Assembly: GCF_020184175.1 (NCBI RefSeq) | Contig: NC_065531.1 | Location: 68,542,604-68,606,603, forward strand | From: Aphis gossypii | Lineage: Eukaryota; Arthropoda; Insecta; Hemiptera; Aphididae | Direction of reading: 5' to 3' | DNA length: 64,000 nucleotides | Shown here: positions 12,737 through 27,700 of the stretch, piece after piece | Position numbering within the stretch: position 1 is the stretch's first letter | How the letters are laid out: every line of letters begins with the position of its first letter | Notes under the pieces: generated by a model | Told to the model about the DNA's origin: nothing | The model's input: the letters and a program-made list of their open reading frames with translations, nothing else | Database searches by the model: none | Position numbers and translations under genes: made by a program

Positions 12737-15700
12737 GTTAGTGTCATATTTTTAATGTTTTATTATTTTTTTATTATTATCACTATTTAACACATTATAT
12801 ACGTATCTACCGTACTTCACCCGTGGTCTGTTTCGAGTACTTCTATACCTACATTAATGCGTACACGTACACTTGTCTTGTTTGCGTAAAATCGTGCTTT
12901 TTAAAGTTCTTTATCATTGTGTTTCAAAGTTGAAAACTTAAACGGCCGTCGTATAAATTTCCATATAGTAATTGAACATCAAAAACACGTCATCGTTATT
13001 ACTTATTCGTTGTAGGCGCTTTATTATCATTATTTGGGTTGAGGTATTTTCGTAAATATATCGTTAGGTCAAATAGTATAGACTAATATTATCAATAACC
13101 GCCGCCACCTGCCATCTAAAGCTATTAAGTATACGATCGAAAATCGCATTTGTCTGACATGTGTATTATAGTATGTTAACGTACGAAAACAACGCCTGGT
13201 GTTTAAATTCTAAAATTGCGCAGCGCGTATCACCTATTATTATGTAGTTGTAATAATTTGTCGTGTTATAGTCACCGGGCGATATGATGATATACGTAAA
13301 ACAGCTCTAATAAATTTTACGAGGGATTTGTACACGTTTGCCGAACAGCAAACAACATCGTAAGTGTACAATTTTGGATCATCCGCCCAATTATTTTAAT
13401 TAAATGCTTCTCTCCCGAGTTCGAAAAACGTGCGTGTGTGTGACACATCACTCCTATACTACTTTACTACCTTTATAATGCTTAGTGATAATAATATCGT
13501 TTGTAAAATTTAAGATCGTGTTCTCAATTTGTGGCCGACGAATTGGTCAGTGTTTGTCTATTTTGAATCGGATAGCGTTTTTCAATTATCCCGGTGTGCG
13601 GATTAAATTCGGATTGATTAATTCGTTATTATTTTTATTTATTTTTTAATAATTAATTAATTTGAGTATTTGCGTTTAATAATCGTGTTTTGAGGAAATG
13701 CGGGTCGCGTAGTATTGTTGTGAATTTCCAACCGCGCGTACAGGAAAAAAAACAATCAAAAGTACAACTTTGATAACCCGTATTTTCGATTTTTTTAAAC
13801 CCAGGTTATTGTATGTAGTATTAACCATCAAAGTCAGTCTTGCAATATATTATTAATAAGGTTCCAGGGAGTTTCGAGGTTGAACGTTTTATTTTAATTT
13901 TCCAACGCGCCTATAATAAATATACCCACATGTGAATTGTTGTTTTGTACAATTTTCAAGTCTTTGTTTATGCTCGGTTATATCTATTACCATATAATAA
14001 TTTAATGATATTGATTTTTATTGACGGGTAACCCGTGGTGTTAATTCTTTTCTGCTATTAAAATCATATTCCATTTATTGCGCAACAGGAGGGAACGATT
14101 CCCATACAGTATTACGTATATATTTTTTGATAAATACATAATATGTAGAAATTATAGAACCCTTAATCTTATAGAAAATCATATAAATTCCTATACATGA
14201 TTTTCCGAAATATTACCTAATCATTCTGCAGTGGTGAAGTTTCGATTTAAGCTTTCCTAAATATACGCTAAAAGTTCGTTCTAATGTTTGGTCCGTTGGT
14301 CGCATTATAGTATTATCGTTATTTTAAAATTTCGAGTATCCTTACTATTGTCTCCGTGTTTCATTTATTTACGTTATCCTAGTACATTGTTTCAACGTAA
14401 ACTATTGAAATTATGTATTGCACGTTGGGAAAAAATTTCAATTATACAATATTTTCATCTGTCGGCCAATAAACTAAAGTTAACGTATTGTGTATCGTTT
14501 GTTGTAATGTGTTGTGTAAAATAATTAGTATTTCGATAAACGATAATGGTCGTATAATAACTCGTGCAAATAATAAAATGTTTACATTATAATTATTGTC
14601 AGGAAACCGCATAATATTGATATGATACCACGTTAGTAAATTTAATGGTTAATAATTTTATTTAATATATCATAATATTGCTATGTATATTAAAATTGAT
14701 TCGAATAAAATAAATGAAATAAAATCGTGATATTCACATATGATAAGGTTGGATAGTAATATCTATTGAGGTACATACACTTTTAGTTTTATAGTGTTTG
14801 TAAATAATATTTAAAAAAAAAACTTGCTCATAAGATTTTTGTAACAAGTTGTAAAAAACACATTTACTATTTTGTAACTCGTATTATGGGGAATATATAC
14901 ACGCAGAGATAATAATGATAAAAAAAACTCGGGTTTTCTGTTCCACAGACCGAATCCGTGTCAAGATCGTCAAGATTTTCTCAGCGTCCCCCCTCCCACC
15001 ATCTGTATACATTGCTTTCCACCATTCTTCCATGACATCATACAGTTTATTATTATTACTATTATTATTATTATTTCTGCTATTCTATTACAAGGCGATT
15101 CGTCCCACCGGTAGAATATCAAATACATAATAGAAATACATATATAAAAACGACGATGTATTGCGTTTTGTACTTATAATCTATTCAGTCCTTCGGTTTT
15201 TTTAAGAATAATAATAAAAAAAAAAAAAGTTAAAATTGTATAACCTATTATATTATTATTATTGTATATGTCCATTTATATATAATATATTCGGTGTACA
15301 TGCTACGTATTAAAGTAATAAAATAATATTCTTTAATTTTCGTTGTCGTATTATAGATACCTATATACATACAATATTATGCACTGATATGTGTATCGGG
15401 TGGTTATAGGCGGTGGAAGGGAGTAATGTGGTTGACCATTGAATAATGATAAAAATTGTGGCGCATTTTTATGGTTTAGATATTATAAAATGATAAAGCA
15501 TTTGTCGTACATATACACGAGTAGCTATATTTAATATATATATAATATTATTATCAGTAATAATAATAATAATAATAATTGGTTTTGGCATGAAAATTAA
15601 CCTAATTTCCCGCTATAGTGCACCAGAGTATAATACGTATGTATAGATAGACATCGAGGTGTATTCTGTACGACGTATACGTTTGTGACGCTGTCGCGCG

Positions 15701-18700
15701 CCCGCCCGCCCGCCCTGGCCGGCGCGTATGTGTGTGTGCTCGTTCAATCTGTTATTCTATTGAAATTTACGCATCGAACTTCCGTTCTTTTAACCGCCGG
15801 GGCGCTTGTGTACTGCTGATAATCGCGTTCGGAAATCCTGTTCTGCGTAATGTGCATTGTCGATTGTTTCGTAGCGATTGTTGCGTGCAATCTGAAAATT
15901 GGCTCATCACAAATCGCATCGATTCGTACGCGCAACGCGTTCCACGTTTATTTTATTATTTTATATTTTTTTTCCATCTCGTCGTCGCGGTACGTACACG
16001 AAAAACACAATAACAATACCATCCGTGACCTATATGACCAAAAACATCGGACACGATGCGTGCTTATACGTGTGTACGACATTTGCGTGCGTGCGGCGTG
16101 GGTGGTAAAATTCTCCCCTAAGACTATATAACGACGACGTATGTAGTATAGGTTATAACAACAATAATAACAATAATAACAATAAAACTATATAGGTAAG
16201 CGCGTATCGATTTCCCAACTATATTTATATTACGTTATTACAGCTGTATATATATATAAATATATCGTTCGTTTCGCGCGTGTCGCCTTTATATACGCGC
16301 CTAATGCCTATATATATACCATTTGTGTTTCGGGCGATAAATTGTTCAGGTGTTGTGTTGTGTATAAGTATCGTGTCGAGTCAGCACCCGCGATATTATT
16401 ATTATTGCCGTGTCCCGAGGGGGGGTGTTGGTCGAGTGCACCGGTAGCTACTTACTCGTATACGCTCTTTTACGCCGAAATAGGGCACGCGATTTTATAT
16501 TTTTTCGACAGAAAAAACGGTTTCTGAAATACGCTGCACCGTTCGAGTTGTGCAAAAAAATCCCCCGCGCGCCATAGGCTCTCGTTAACGGACCATTAAT
16601 AATCCGTCGTCGTAACGTTACGGCAGTGGCGACGGCGGTGGGAGAGAATATTTCAGTTACGGCGGCGGCGGCGGCGGCGGTTACCTAGTTTCTTGCGTTA
16701 TCTGCCGCGCCGCGCGAAAGCGAGTCTGCATATTATGTATATATTTTACGAAAAACAAACGAATAATCAAACGAAAACGAAAATCGAGTCGCGCGCCTGC
16801 ACACACACACACACACAAACACCTGCAGGTACGCGTAGGCTGTTGCACAATAGTTGTCATCATTCTTCTCACTCTCGACGGTGCGGTTTGATGTTTGCGC
16901 GCGCGCGCGTGTGTGTGTTTGCGTTTTTTCTTTTGCTGTCGCGCGCGCACGCACACACAATGCATTCAGAATGTAGATTAGCATATTATTCATTTACAGA
17001 CGCGCGCGTGTGTGTGTGTGCCGTGTCTGCTGGGCGCGTACATATACGCACACACACGAGTATTACTCACACGCGCGTTTACACGCTTACCCGAGTACAA
17101 ACACACACACACACGAGCGCGGCGCGCGCGGCCTAGGCGTTTCGCAACGCGCTCCTTTAATTAGGGTCCCGGCGAGTAGGTCACACAATCTCCGCCCAAC
17201 GTCACCCCCCGCTCGCCCCGTTGGCCCAGTTGCGCGCCGCGCCGCCGCCGCCGCCGCCCGCGTATATTATGCGCGCGCGCACGCTCACCGGGTGTACGCG
17301 GCGGCAAATTGTTACGCGAGTTTTTTTCCCCCTCCCCCCCGGCTTGGCCGATCGCGGTGGCTTACGATTTTCGAAACTTATAATAATATACTATACACGA
17401 CCGTCCGAAAACGGCGGCACAGACGTAAAGTGTGGTAAAATCGCGACGTTTTTAAAAAATAATTATTTCTGTACGACGTCCGTCGAGAAAAGCTCTCTCG
17501 GCAGGACGCGTAGCAAAACGACGACGGTCGGATGATTTTTTTTCCTCGTACGATTTATTCGTTTTCGTTACATTGCCCCCTATATAAGAAGCCGCCGCGT
17601 GCACGTCGTCGTCGCCGCCGCTTTTTATAATGAGACGCGCCACCGCCCCGCCGCCGCCGCCGAGGGGGGACCGGTTTTTTCTGAGCTCGGCCGATCGGAA
17701 TATTCCTTGTCGTGCGTGCGTGTGCGTTTCGGTCATTGTACGGTGTGTGTAGACCGGTGTCGGCGGCGGCGGCGACGACGGTTACGCCGCCACCGAATCG
17801 TCGTCGTCGTCGTTTTCTCCCGTTTGCCAGAGTCATATTATATACGTTATTGTAATATAATATTATTTTAACGTTGCTGTCGATTATTACTAAATAATTT
17901 CTGTCCGTCGGGATAAAGAGTTTAATGATAATCATACGAAAAGACCGCCCCGGAGACCCTGCGGACCCGTCGCCGCCGCCGTCGTCGTCGTAGGTTTCTC
18001 TCGACGTATAATAATAATATGTATGCGAGAACGTGGTCGGCCAACACCCAACCGCTGCCGCCGCCTCATCCGTAGTCATCACGTAACGACGATAAACGCG
18101 TTTTTTTTTTTTTTTTTAATGCCGCTAACGCCGCACTGTTATAATAATATATTATTTAATATTTATTTACAATTATATAAAACGATAATATTATTATTAT
18201 TAATAATCACAGTCTCGCGGTGTTTTCGTGACATCCATCGAACACGATAGAATAAATTCTAATTAAATTATCCAACGCTCCCGAAAGTTTTGTTCCAAGT
18301 TCCATTTGGCGCCGAGATAGGTGCGTGTTTCCTGTCGTTTTATCAGCGACGACGAGCGCGTTACGTTCGATCGACTGACCTATTTTTTTTAAATATGGTT
18401 TTTGTCTGTACACAACACCTACATTCGGTTATACAATGATAATATTTATACCATTGCACGTCTGCACCTAACACCTCGAGAGTTATCAGAGTTCACTGTT
18501 TCACACGTACAGCAGCTTAATCTGTCGGCATTAAAATACTCGGCGGCGGCGATGCATTCACGCGAGCCGCTGGTTTTTCATGGTGTCCGTGTCGACATTC
18601 ACCGAGCGTGTGTGTGTGTTCTAACGGAAAAACGAATTTCGTATTTTTTTAATTTTTTAACGACCTGTGGACCGGGTCGCGGGGTAAAAATGCCTGTTGG

Positions 18701-21700
18701 TTCGCCATCCGTAAAACTATATATTGCTGCTGTAGTCGGTTATTTCAAAACGCCGGCCGAATCGAATCGATATTTTCCGTCCGTTTTCGCCCGCGTCTTG
18801 CGACATTCGTTTTGCTTTGCATCATAATAATTCTACCCAGGTGGCGGCCCCCGTCCGTACTATATGCAGCTATTATTTTATATCAATAATATTATATCTA
18901 CGCCGATTTAAAAACTATATATGTAAATACGCGTACTTATGTCATATATCGTGTATTATTAAGTATATGTCGTACGCGTGTAACCGGCACGCTCGCATGT
19001 ACATTAATATTATCTCGATTCCCAGTAAAAAGTACGTTAACCGCGGTCTGTTTTGTGCACGCATTTTTGCTTTCGAAAAAAAACAATAGGGCAGACGTTT
19101 TCACTCGTATTTTTATTACCTTTTTTTGTTGTCGTCGTCGTCTCGTTCCACACCAAAAATATGTAGAAAAAATAACTTTGAATGACAATGTCCAGACAAT
19201 TATTGTTGTACGGTTGTTCGTACTTAATGTCGAAAGCGTCTGGGGTGCGGTTGCAACCGAAATATTATAACCTATGATGTGTGTGCGTGTGTGTCCGGCT
19301 TTCACCAACGGAACGTCTGCTTACGGAGAGCTATCGCACGTGGGCGGTACGTAGCGGCGTCGTAAATGTCTCTACGCGCCGAGACCTATATTATGCATAT
19401 ATTGTTTTTTTTTATGCGCTTCGCGTCCGCCTGTGATGAAATTACGGACGGATGAACGCTGCAAAGAGCAATTGACTCTGTTGAGCCATGTTTTTATTAG
19501 TCGGATATTGTGCGCGTCTGTACTGTTATATTATTTCCATCCGCATATTAATATTATATATATTATAACCTCAATACCAATGATTTATCGATTGAACGAT
19601 TGCGGACGACGCCGACTTAATATTATTATTATAGGATAGGACGTCGTAGGCAGTAAACGGCGATAAAACAAGAAAACGAGATTTAAATCGATTTTTTATG
19701 AAATCGTTTCCAGTGATAATTATTGTTTCTCGTCGTCCCCGTTTCACCATCATCCGTCAGTTTTTTTGGACGTCTGATGATTGGCAATAATATCATAATC
19801 GTCGAAATGGGCCACTGTCAATGTCTGCAGACGTGCCCGGAGCGAACGTTACGCAACGGTCGCCGTTCGGTTGCCTCAGCGCAGACGCGCGTCCCATATC
19901 TTTCTCGCGCCGGCCCCTTCCACTTTTCCCTCTCCTTTACATAATGTATAATATATTATTATACCACACCATTATTATAATACATTTATACACATTATTT
20001 TACGCACGTTACATATCGTATTCTTCTTCGTCTTCTGCTTCTTCTTCCTCTCCTCCTGCGTATAACATTATATATTATATTATAGATATGTGTGTACACG
20101 ACATCGGGTTCACTTTCTCCAAACTCGGCCTCACCATTACGTACGCCGCGCTCGCGCCCGCCCGCCCCTCCGTCCGTCCGTCCGTCGTGTGTACCCACCA
20201 CCTGTCGATGGTCACGTGCCCAAATTTTATTTAATTTTATTAGGTACAACCAGTTTCACAATCCGATACGACGACACACACGCACGCACGCTGTTAAACG
20301 CAGCATAATAATAATATGTGTAATATTATTCAAACAGATCTTCGGTGAACTTAGTACGGTGGCGGGGTAGCGGGACAATAAAGAGAAAACGGACGACGGC
20401 TGTTTTTTTTTTTTTGCCGCCCGAGACCGCCGCCGCCGTATTACGTAGGGTGTATACAGGCGCTTTTGACGATTTGCGATACGACGATAATGATGATAAT
20501 GAGTATATCGAAAACCGCGACGATGATTAACCGTCGGGTGCGGTTTGCGCGTATTATCACGACTGTGTAGCCGTTGTCGGCCTTGAGAATATTAGCGCCA
20601 CGCCGAGTTGTCAAGGTTAAGCACGATTCGCCGCCGCCACCACTATTCGGATTTGATATCACGAGACAGCCCTCTTTAATTCTCGTGTTTTCCTTTCCCC
20701 CGGGGTATACACACGCGACGACGTGTATATAATGTTATATTCATATATATATAATATGTATGAATAGTGAAGGAGAGAGAGAAAGAGGGGAAAACAATTG
20801 CCATCGATGCATGTGCCTTTATAAGGTTTGGTTCCTCCGTCCGTTCGCTCACGGGACAATATCGTATATTATATTCTATTATAGATCCTCGCTGAAGTTT
20901 TCTTCTCGAAGAAAAATAATAACGCTTCGATAATGACATATAGTCGCGCCATGGTGGCGGAATTGAAACTGTTGTACAAGTTTAAACAATATTAAACGAA
21001 ACAATATTACGTGACCAAAATAAATATTTTTATTACGGTTTTTTTTTTTTATATCAACGTATTTTGTTAGTCTACTCGTGTGTGCAGTAAAAATAATAAA
21101 ATAAAATCCGTTTTTTATATAATATATATTATTACATTGTATTGTATGTGTGATTTGACGTGTAGTTTGAAAACATTTGATTAAATCGTTTCTTTTGTGA
21201 AAATAAACAATCCTGATTCGAATCAACACGAATATTTTTCGGTATCATAAATTAAATATACTAAGCAAGATGAAATTTTTTCGTAACAGCTATACTTAGA
21301 TATGGCTTATTTACTAGCTACTATTTTTCTTATAAAACTTTTAAGGTTTCGAATCATAATCTTCTTACAGCGTGTGTCGTAAAAAGTAGGACTTGCGTTC
21401 TCAGTCTTCGCGTGTAATATGTACACATTGACCCGAGGCGTTGGTTACTTAATTATGATTATTATTATTATTATTATTATTATCAATAACAATAAGAACA
21501 AAAATAATACCTAATCATAGCATAATAATAGACGCCTCAACAATATGCCCGTTGTAATGTAATATAATAATGTCATAATATAGATTAGTTTTAGAAAGTT
21601 ACCGGTACGGTTTCGATAGAGCGCCCCTTGGGGTTGCCCCGTGAGGCTAATACGAACGAGGTGCAATATAATAGAGTAGGCCGGTAATATAGTACACCTG

Positions 21701-24700
21701 CAGTATATCATAATGTACTGCAGGTGCATTTATATATTGTAGGTATACCGTGTACAGTAAAACAAAATCAAAATTGTTTTTCCATTTCATTGCAGCCTAT
21801 TATCAGATTCCGAAACGTTTCCCCGTTAGGTATACTTCAATAGTCTAATTTAACTCGATTTATGCGCTTTTGTTTATAATAATCCGACTGAGCTTGTGTA
21901 GCAGTAGAGAGGCGGAGTATATATTTCTCCTGTTGAAAATGGTATGCATTGTTGTGTCCATTCCGGGTTGTTGTTTACACCGCGGCGGCGTGTGGCGGTG
22001 TGATAATCAAGGTGAACCCGCCGTCGACGGCAGCGTCGCGGCAACGACAACTTCCTAGTATAATATCTCTCCGTACAACCATTAGACCTTCAACTCTGGA
22101 GCATCTCTTCCTGGTGTTCAGACAAGAATAGATTCGCGAGAGAAAAAAAAAATCCGATCGATTTGTGTTCGTTTAACAGAAGAAAAACGGAACAATTGAT
22201 AATTTTCACTTGTTATTTTCGAAACACTATGCGTCTTCACTTGACGAAATGTACTATTATTTTGTATGCCTATTTACTATAGACGATAAGTCGCTTGTAT
22301 ACCTGTATTTGCTATATAAACGTGGGAATATATAATTAACTAACTGACAACTGAGATTTGTTCAAAAAAATAAAACGTAGGTGTATAGCGCACTTATATC
22401 TCATAAACGAAATTAATCGATTTTGATGAAAATGCATACCGGTTGCGTAGATATTGAAACACAATGAGTTAGAATTCACCAACTTTAGAAACACGTAACT
22501 TTAAATAACGTAATATCTCTTTCAGTAACTCATCACTATTCATATAGCGTTTTGGTTTTTTTTTTTATGTACACCTAGTAGATATATATTATTTTAGGTA
22601 GGTGTCTATCTATAATATATTATGTATAATGCATTACCTATCTGTTACGTCTGTAATAACTTCACAACTCTCTCCCATACATCACCACCCATTTCTGCAG
22701 TTTTCTTATACTTCCTGTAGAATATCAATGATTTTTTTTTTTATATCATCTGCAGTTACTCACTGGTTTAACCCGTGAACTCAATTATGTATGTAATCTA
22801 TATATTGTATGTGTTGTATATATTTGTGTAATATAACCGCGATGGTGTATCTGACGCATATAGATCTTAATGAAATTCAAAATTTGTCGTTTCATCAAAT
22901 TACTTTACGTCGTTTTATCTTAGTCTACAGCTATCACGTTACACGTAACATTATTTGCACTTTGCAGTGTATAAATAACTCTACTGTGTTCATATATAAT
23001 ATAATGTTCTCTCCGTGTTTACAGTCCATATACAAAACTAACACTGATTGTCGGCGGCATTGTTTTGTCTGCCTACCGCATATCTGTACCGCGTTACCTA
23101 TATATATTATTTATTTACAATTTGTGCACCCTTTTCTCACAAATATCGTCTTATCTATACATCACGCAGACGCGTTATTACTTATCTCGTTATCTAGGAT
23201 ATAGCAGGTATACACAGTCGCTGTAAAACATTTGTACAGCTTGCATATTATATCTTATCGTATATATGCGTTAAATCCTAGTCGTGTTTGAACGGAATTC
23301 GGTCGTCTTAAATATTTTTCACTGTGACACCAACTACCGTCAACCCGTCACCAAGTCACTACTTCCGATGCGCACACAATATCGCCGGTCGTAAACTCTC
23401 GAGTCTAAATATAGCCGCGTATATAAAGTGCAGTTGCAAATTCGTTTCGACTGCGCAATCTCGCCTGATCTCGTTCGCGGCGATGACGGCATATTATATA
23501 CATCGTATTACGAGAATTAGTGCATCAATATTTCCCGATTACGACGCGATGGCGCTAATCCGGCGGCACGACCTTCAGTCTTCGGCGATATAGATATATA
23601 TTATATATTACGTTCGAAGAGCCGGCAAAACCGAAGAAAGTAAAAGCGGAACTCGGCGGCAGTTCTGCACGCGCTTTCTTTCGTATTATTATACGCCATA
23701 GCCATTATATTATTATATATACATAACTCTCGCGGCGCACTCACTTTTCTCCGTCGCGACTGGGCCAAGGCGAATGGCCTTGACCGTAAATCGTGTGCAT
23801 AATAATAATATACCGCCGCCGCATTCGTATTCGCACTGGCGCGCACCCGCGGTCTTCGGCCACCACCGGCCACATCGTTGAGATCGCAAACGCATATCTG
23901 TCTCTCTCGCTCACTTCGAGTGGCAGTCGATCAATCGGTAGACAGCTGTTACGTATATGCAAATATATAGGTACTGCATAGCCGAGTTGTCGCTCGAGAA
24001 TTATATCTACATATATCTCCGTCTATATGATAATTTATTTTATAATGTCGTCGCGTACACCGTTTACGTACATAATAATATATATAGTAACGCACAAAAT
24101 CGTCGTCGGGCGATTTGACGGGCGTTTTCACTCCCCCCCCCCCCCGTTACATCTACACTTCGCCCTCCGTCCAGCCGACTAATAACGCGCTACTGTTATT
24201 GTAATTTCGAGTTTTTTTTTCTTTTCTTTCCGAATATATTCACTCCTTGTACGTACATATCATTACACGTGACGGCGACGGCGTTCAAGTCTCCGAACAC
24301 CGTGACCGGCCGGCGGCGGCGGCGACGGCGACGGCGACGGCAACGTCGCAACAACCGCGCGCTAGGCGAGTACACATAATATGCACACAATCGTCGTTCG
24401 CCTCCCCGCTCAACGGAATAATATATTTATTACATAGCCGCCGCGTCGCGCGCTTGCGCGTAGCTGCAACGCTGCCGCTTAATTGCGTAAGCGGCGTGTA
24501 TCTATCGTTCGTGGCGACTTCGGCGGTGGTGTCGTTCTCAAGGCCACGCGCCTTCGAGATCGTGTTTGTGTGCGTATAATGTACGACTGCGGCCGAGAAA
24601 ATCGGTCACCTCCTTATCTCCCTCCGTCTCGCAGTTGCAGCTCTCAACATCTGAGAGCGCACCGTATACGTTATATATACCTATCTATATATTATGTTTA

Positions 24701-27700
24701 TACTACTTACTATATGTACCTATATATGCTGATGATAATATCGAATTTTATAGAATAATAATATTGTGATATTCACAACGTGGTGTTGGCAATAATTGTC
24801 TTATATTCCATCACCGACTATATCGATTATAAACTATTCGCCGCCGCCAAAGACTCGCCTCTCGTATAGATATCGTACAGCATATATTATTATAAAGATA
24901 AGTTCTATATATAATATAATATATAATACATACATACATACATACAGTATGTGCTCGTAAACATTTCGAGGCGATCGGTTTTTAACGAGCTTCGCGATAA
25001 CGTACGAGCGTGGAAATTCCGCGCAAAGAACGCCAAGACAATATATGTTGACCGGCGGGACAATATCGACCGGTGGCGTGATCGGAGGGAGAGGCAGACG
25101 ACGACTATAATATACGACGACGACGAGAGAATAATAATAATAACGATAACGGGGACTCGGAGCGAATGAAAACGGATTTGAGAACGTTACAGCGCACTAC
25201 AATTGGCCGGGACGGATTTCGATAGCGATCTGCAAAAGAAAAGCCGAGCTTTAATCAAAATTTAAGTCTTGACTTACGGCTCGGCGTTCGGACACGACAA
25301 TGCGTCGTACATAAATCCTTTGGCGACGATTCGTTTTTCCTTTTTATATACAGTGTTCGCGTACGTACCTTTGTTCCGTCGGTTAGGGTGTACATCGAAA
25401 CGTTTTTTCCCTATTTTTATACATACAGTCCGTAATCGATTCCATCCAATAATGGATCGCTGCGGCGGTGGTGACGACGACGACGACGACAACGTTATTT
25501 CGTAACTTACGCAATGCGCTTTGTAATTATTTTCGTTTTAACGCCCAATCTCGATATGTATCCACTAAAATTACGTTTTGAAATCGCGCGCATATCCTTA
25601 CGCAATGGAGCCGTGGCGCAATGCTCACAAATTCACCACACGCACGGGCATGCGTATTAAAACATTATTATTATTCGACGTGTGTATTATTGGCGGATCC
25701 GATCGGAAAAACGTTTTACTCTGACCGACATTATTATTATTATTATTATTGATTTCGATCCCACAGAAACAGAGTTGTGTTGGTTTTATATATTTTCGAT
25801 TTGCGTTTTTTATTATTATTTTAAACCGCAAAACGTATTAATATAATATTATTATAATTGTTCGTCTATTTTGATCAGCTGAATGAATGAGTTTTATATA
25901 TTTCCATGTTTACTATGATGTACTATAAATGAGCGCGTTAAGTCGATTTTATACAAAATATGAATATTTCGACGTTTCTTCTTAATAATGTATACGACAT
26001 ACGATTCGGCAGTGGCACGCTGCAGATAAAGCAGATACTGCAGGTCTCGACCTTATCACGATCTTAATATAATCGATTGAGGACGACCATATGTTTTATT
26101 ATCATTATCGGTGGTCGCATATTATGTATCATTATCCATTGTGTATATCTAATTTTTTTTTTGTTGTGCGTCATAACCTGCGCTATAACCGGTTTGTGTT
26201 TACTAGCGTTTGTTTTTTCTACCGAGATCTGTGCGGCCGGCGTGTAATTATTAATATAATATTATTATCATTATATTACTTTATATTAAAAAAAAAAAAA
26301 AAACTTATAGAATATGATAGATACATAGGTAGAGGTACACCGTACATAATAACAAAAACAATGTCAGCATCATCGTTGTTTAGTATATATATTATACAAC
26401 GCGACGTGCGCCCGCCAAAATACGATCTTACAACGTCCGCAAAAATGTTTGTGTTTTTATTTCGTTCACTTATATTATTCACTACGCAGTGTAATAATGA
26501 TATTCGTCGACTACCAAAAGTCGTTTGCGTCCTCCCACCCTCTCCGTCGAAAATTTACGACTTGTACGGCGCATTATGAATACGCACGAGCGCGTACGAA
26601 ATATTGCATGTACTAGTATATAAATTAATATAATATTGTAATATTTTAAAACCTAATTCTGTTTACGCGCGTAAAACCGAGAAAAATACTTCATATTGTC
26701 ATCGTCGTCGTCCAGCGGTGTCGGGCGGGTCCAGCGATCGTGTGATATTATATAATTATTATTGTTTATTACTCATAATGATCCCGTGTAAGACGGGATG
26801 TGTACAGACGGTTTATTTTTCTTATATATTTGAAACCGTTGACCCATTTATATTTTGCGTCGTTAAGACGCTGTCGCGACGGTCAAATAACCGTCAACAA
26901 TATATATTATTTTACCGACCCGTACATAATAATATCATCTACGGTTTACGAATTTTTTTCTTAATTTATTTTCGCTTTTTATTTTTTGTACCATTAATTG
27001 TAACAACAATATTATAATGATAACGACGATGAAAAACTATATATTATTTTGTGTATACACACGGTCGTAATCATTGTATCTACACTCACACGACGACGAC
27101 GACGACGATGATAATAATAATAATAACATAATATTAAAATATATATATACCTATATAGTGTATGTGGTGTAGAGAATGACTATGCAATACTAGTCGCCGT
27201 CGCATTCGTCGTCGTTACGCCGTGCGGGTGTCCCTCTTCTACACGTCGTCGTCGTCGTCGTATGTAACGTTCCGCGGTCGTCTCGCGTATAATAATATAG
27301 TAATAATATAATATGTCGGTTTGGTAATAACTTTAATAATAGGAGTTATTTTTTTTTTTTCACTATCATTATTGTTCTCCCGTGCAGACGTGGCGGGGAA
27401 ACCTGTGCGATGAGAACCATTGTTGACTAAAAACACACACTCGTAGGTACATATGTATTAATACATTGTGCTTTATACATATATTATAATATATGTTATA
27501 AAATATGTAGTCTACACACTTATTCTACACGTACGTAAATTGCCGAGTACGTATATTATTCGTATCGGTACGGCGATCGTTTTCTCAGACGCGGCTGCTC
27601 GTATAGCAGCATATTATTATGATCTTCGTCGACGTATATATGACTTTATTCCTCGTATTGTTAAAATCGTTGAGCTTTTTTTTTTCTGTTTATATTTTGT

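Noticed and set aside
12205..12747. 180-codon minus-strand frame over exon 1
   Set aside because: Antisense shadow of the GC-rich zinc-finger exon.
16693..18082. Several frames of 90-175 codons on both strands in intron 1
   Set aside because: Thr/His, Cys/Val and Arg-rich translations of (AC)n, (GT)n and (CGG)n repeats, with no domain.
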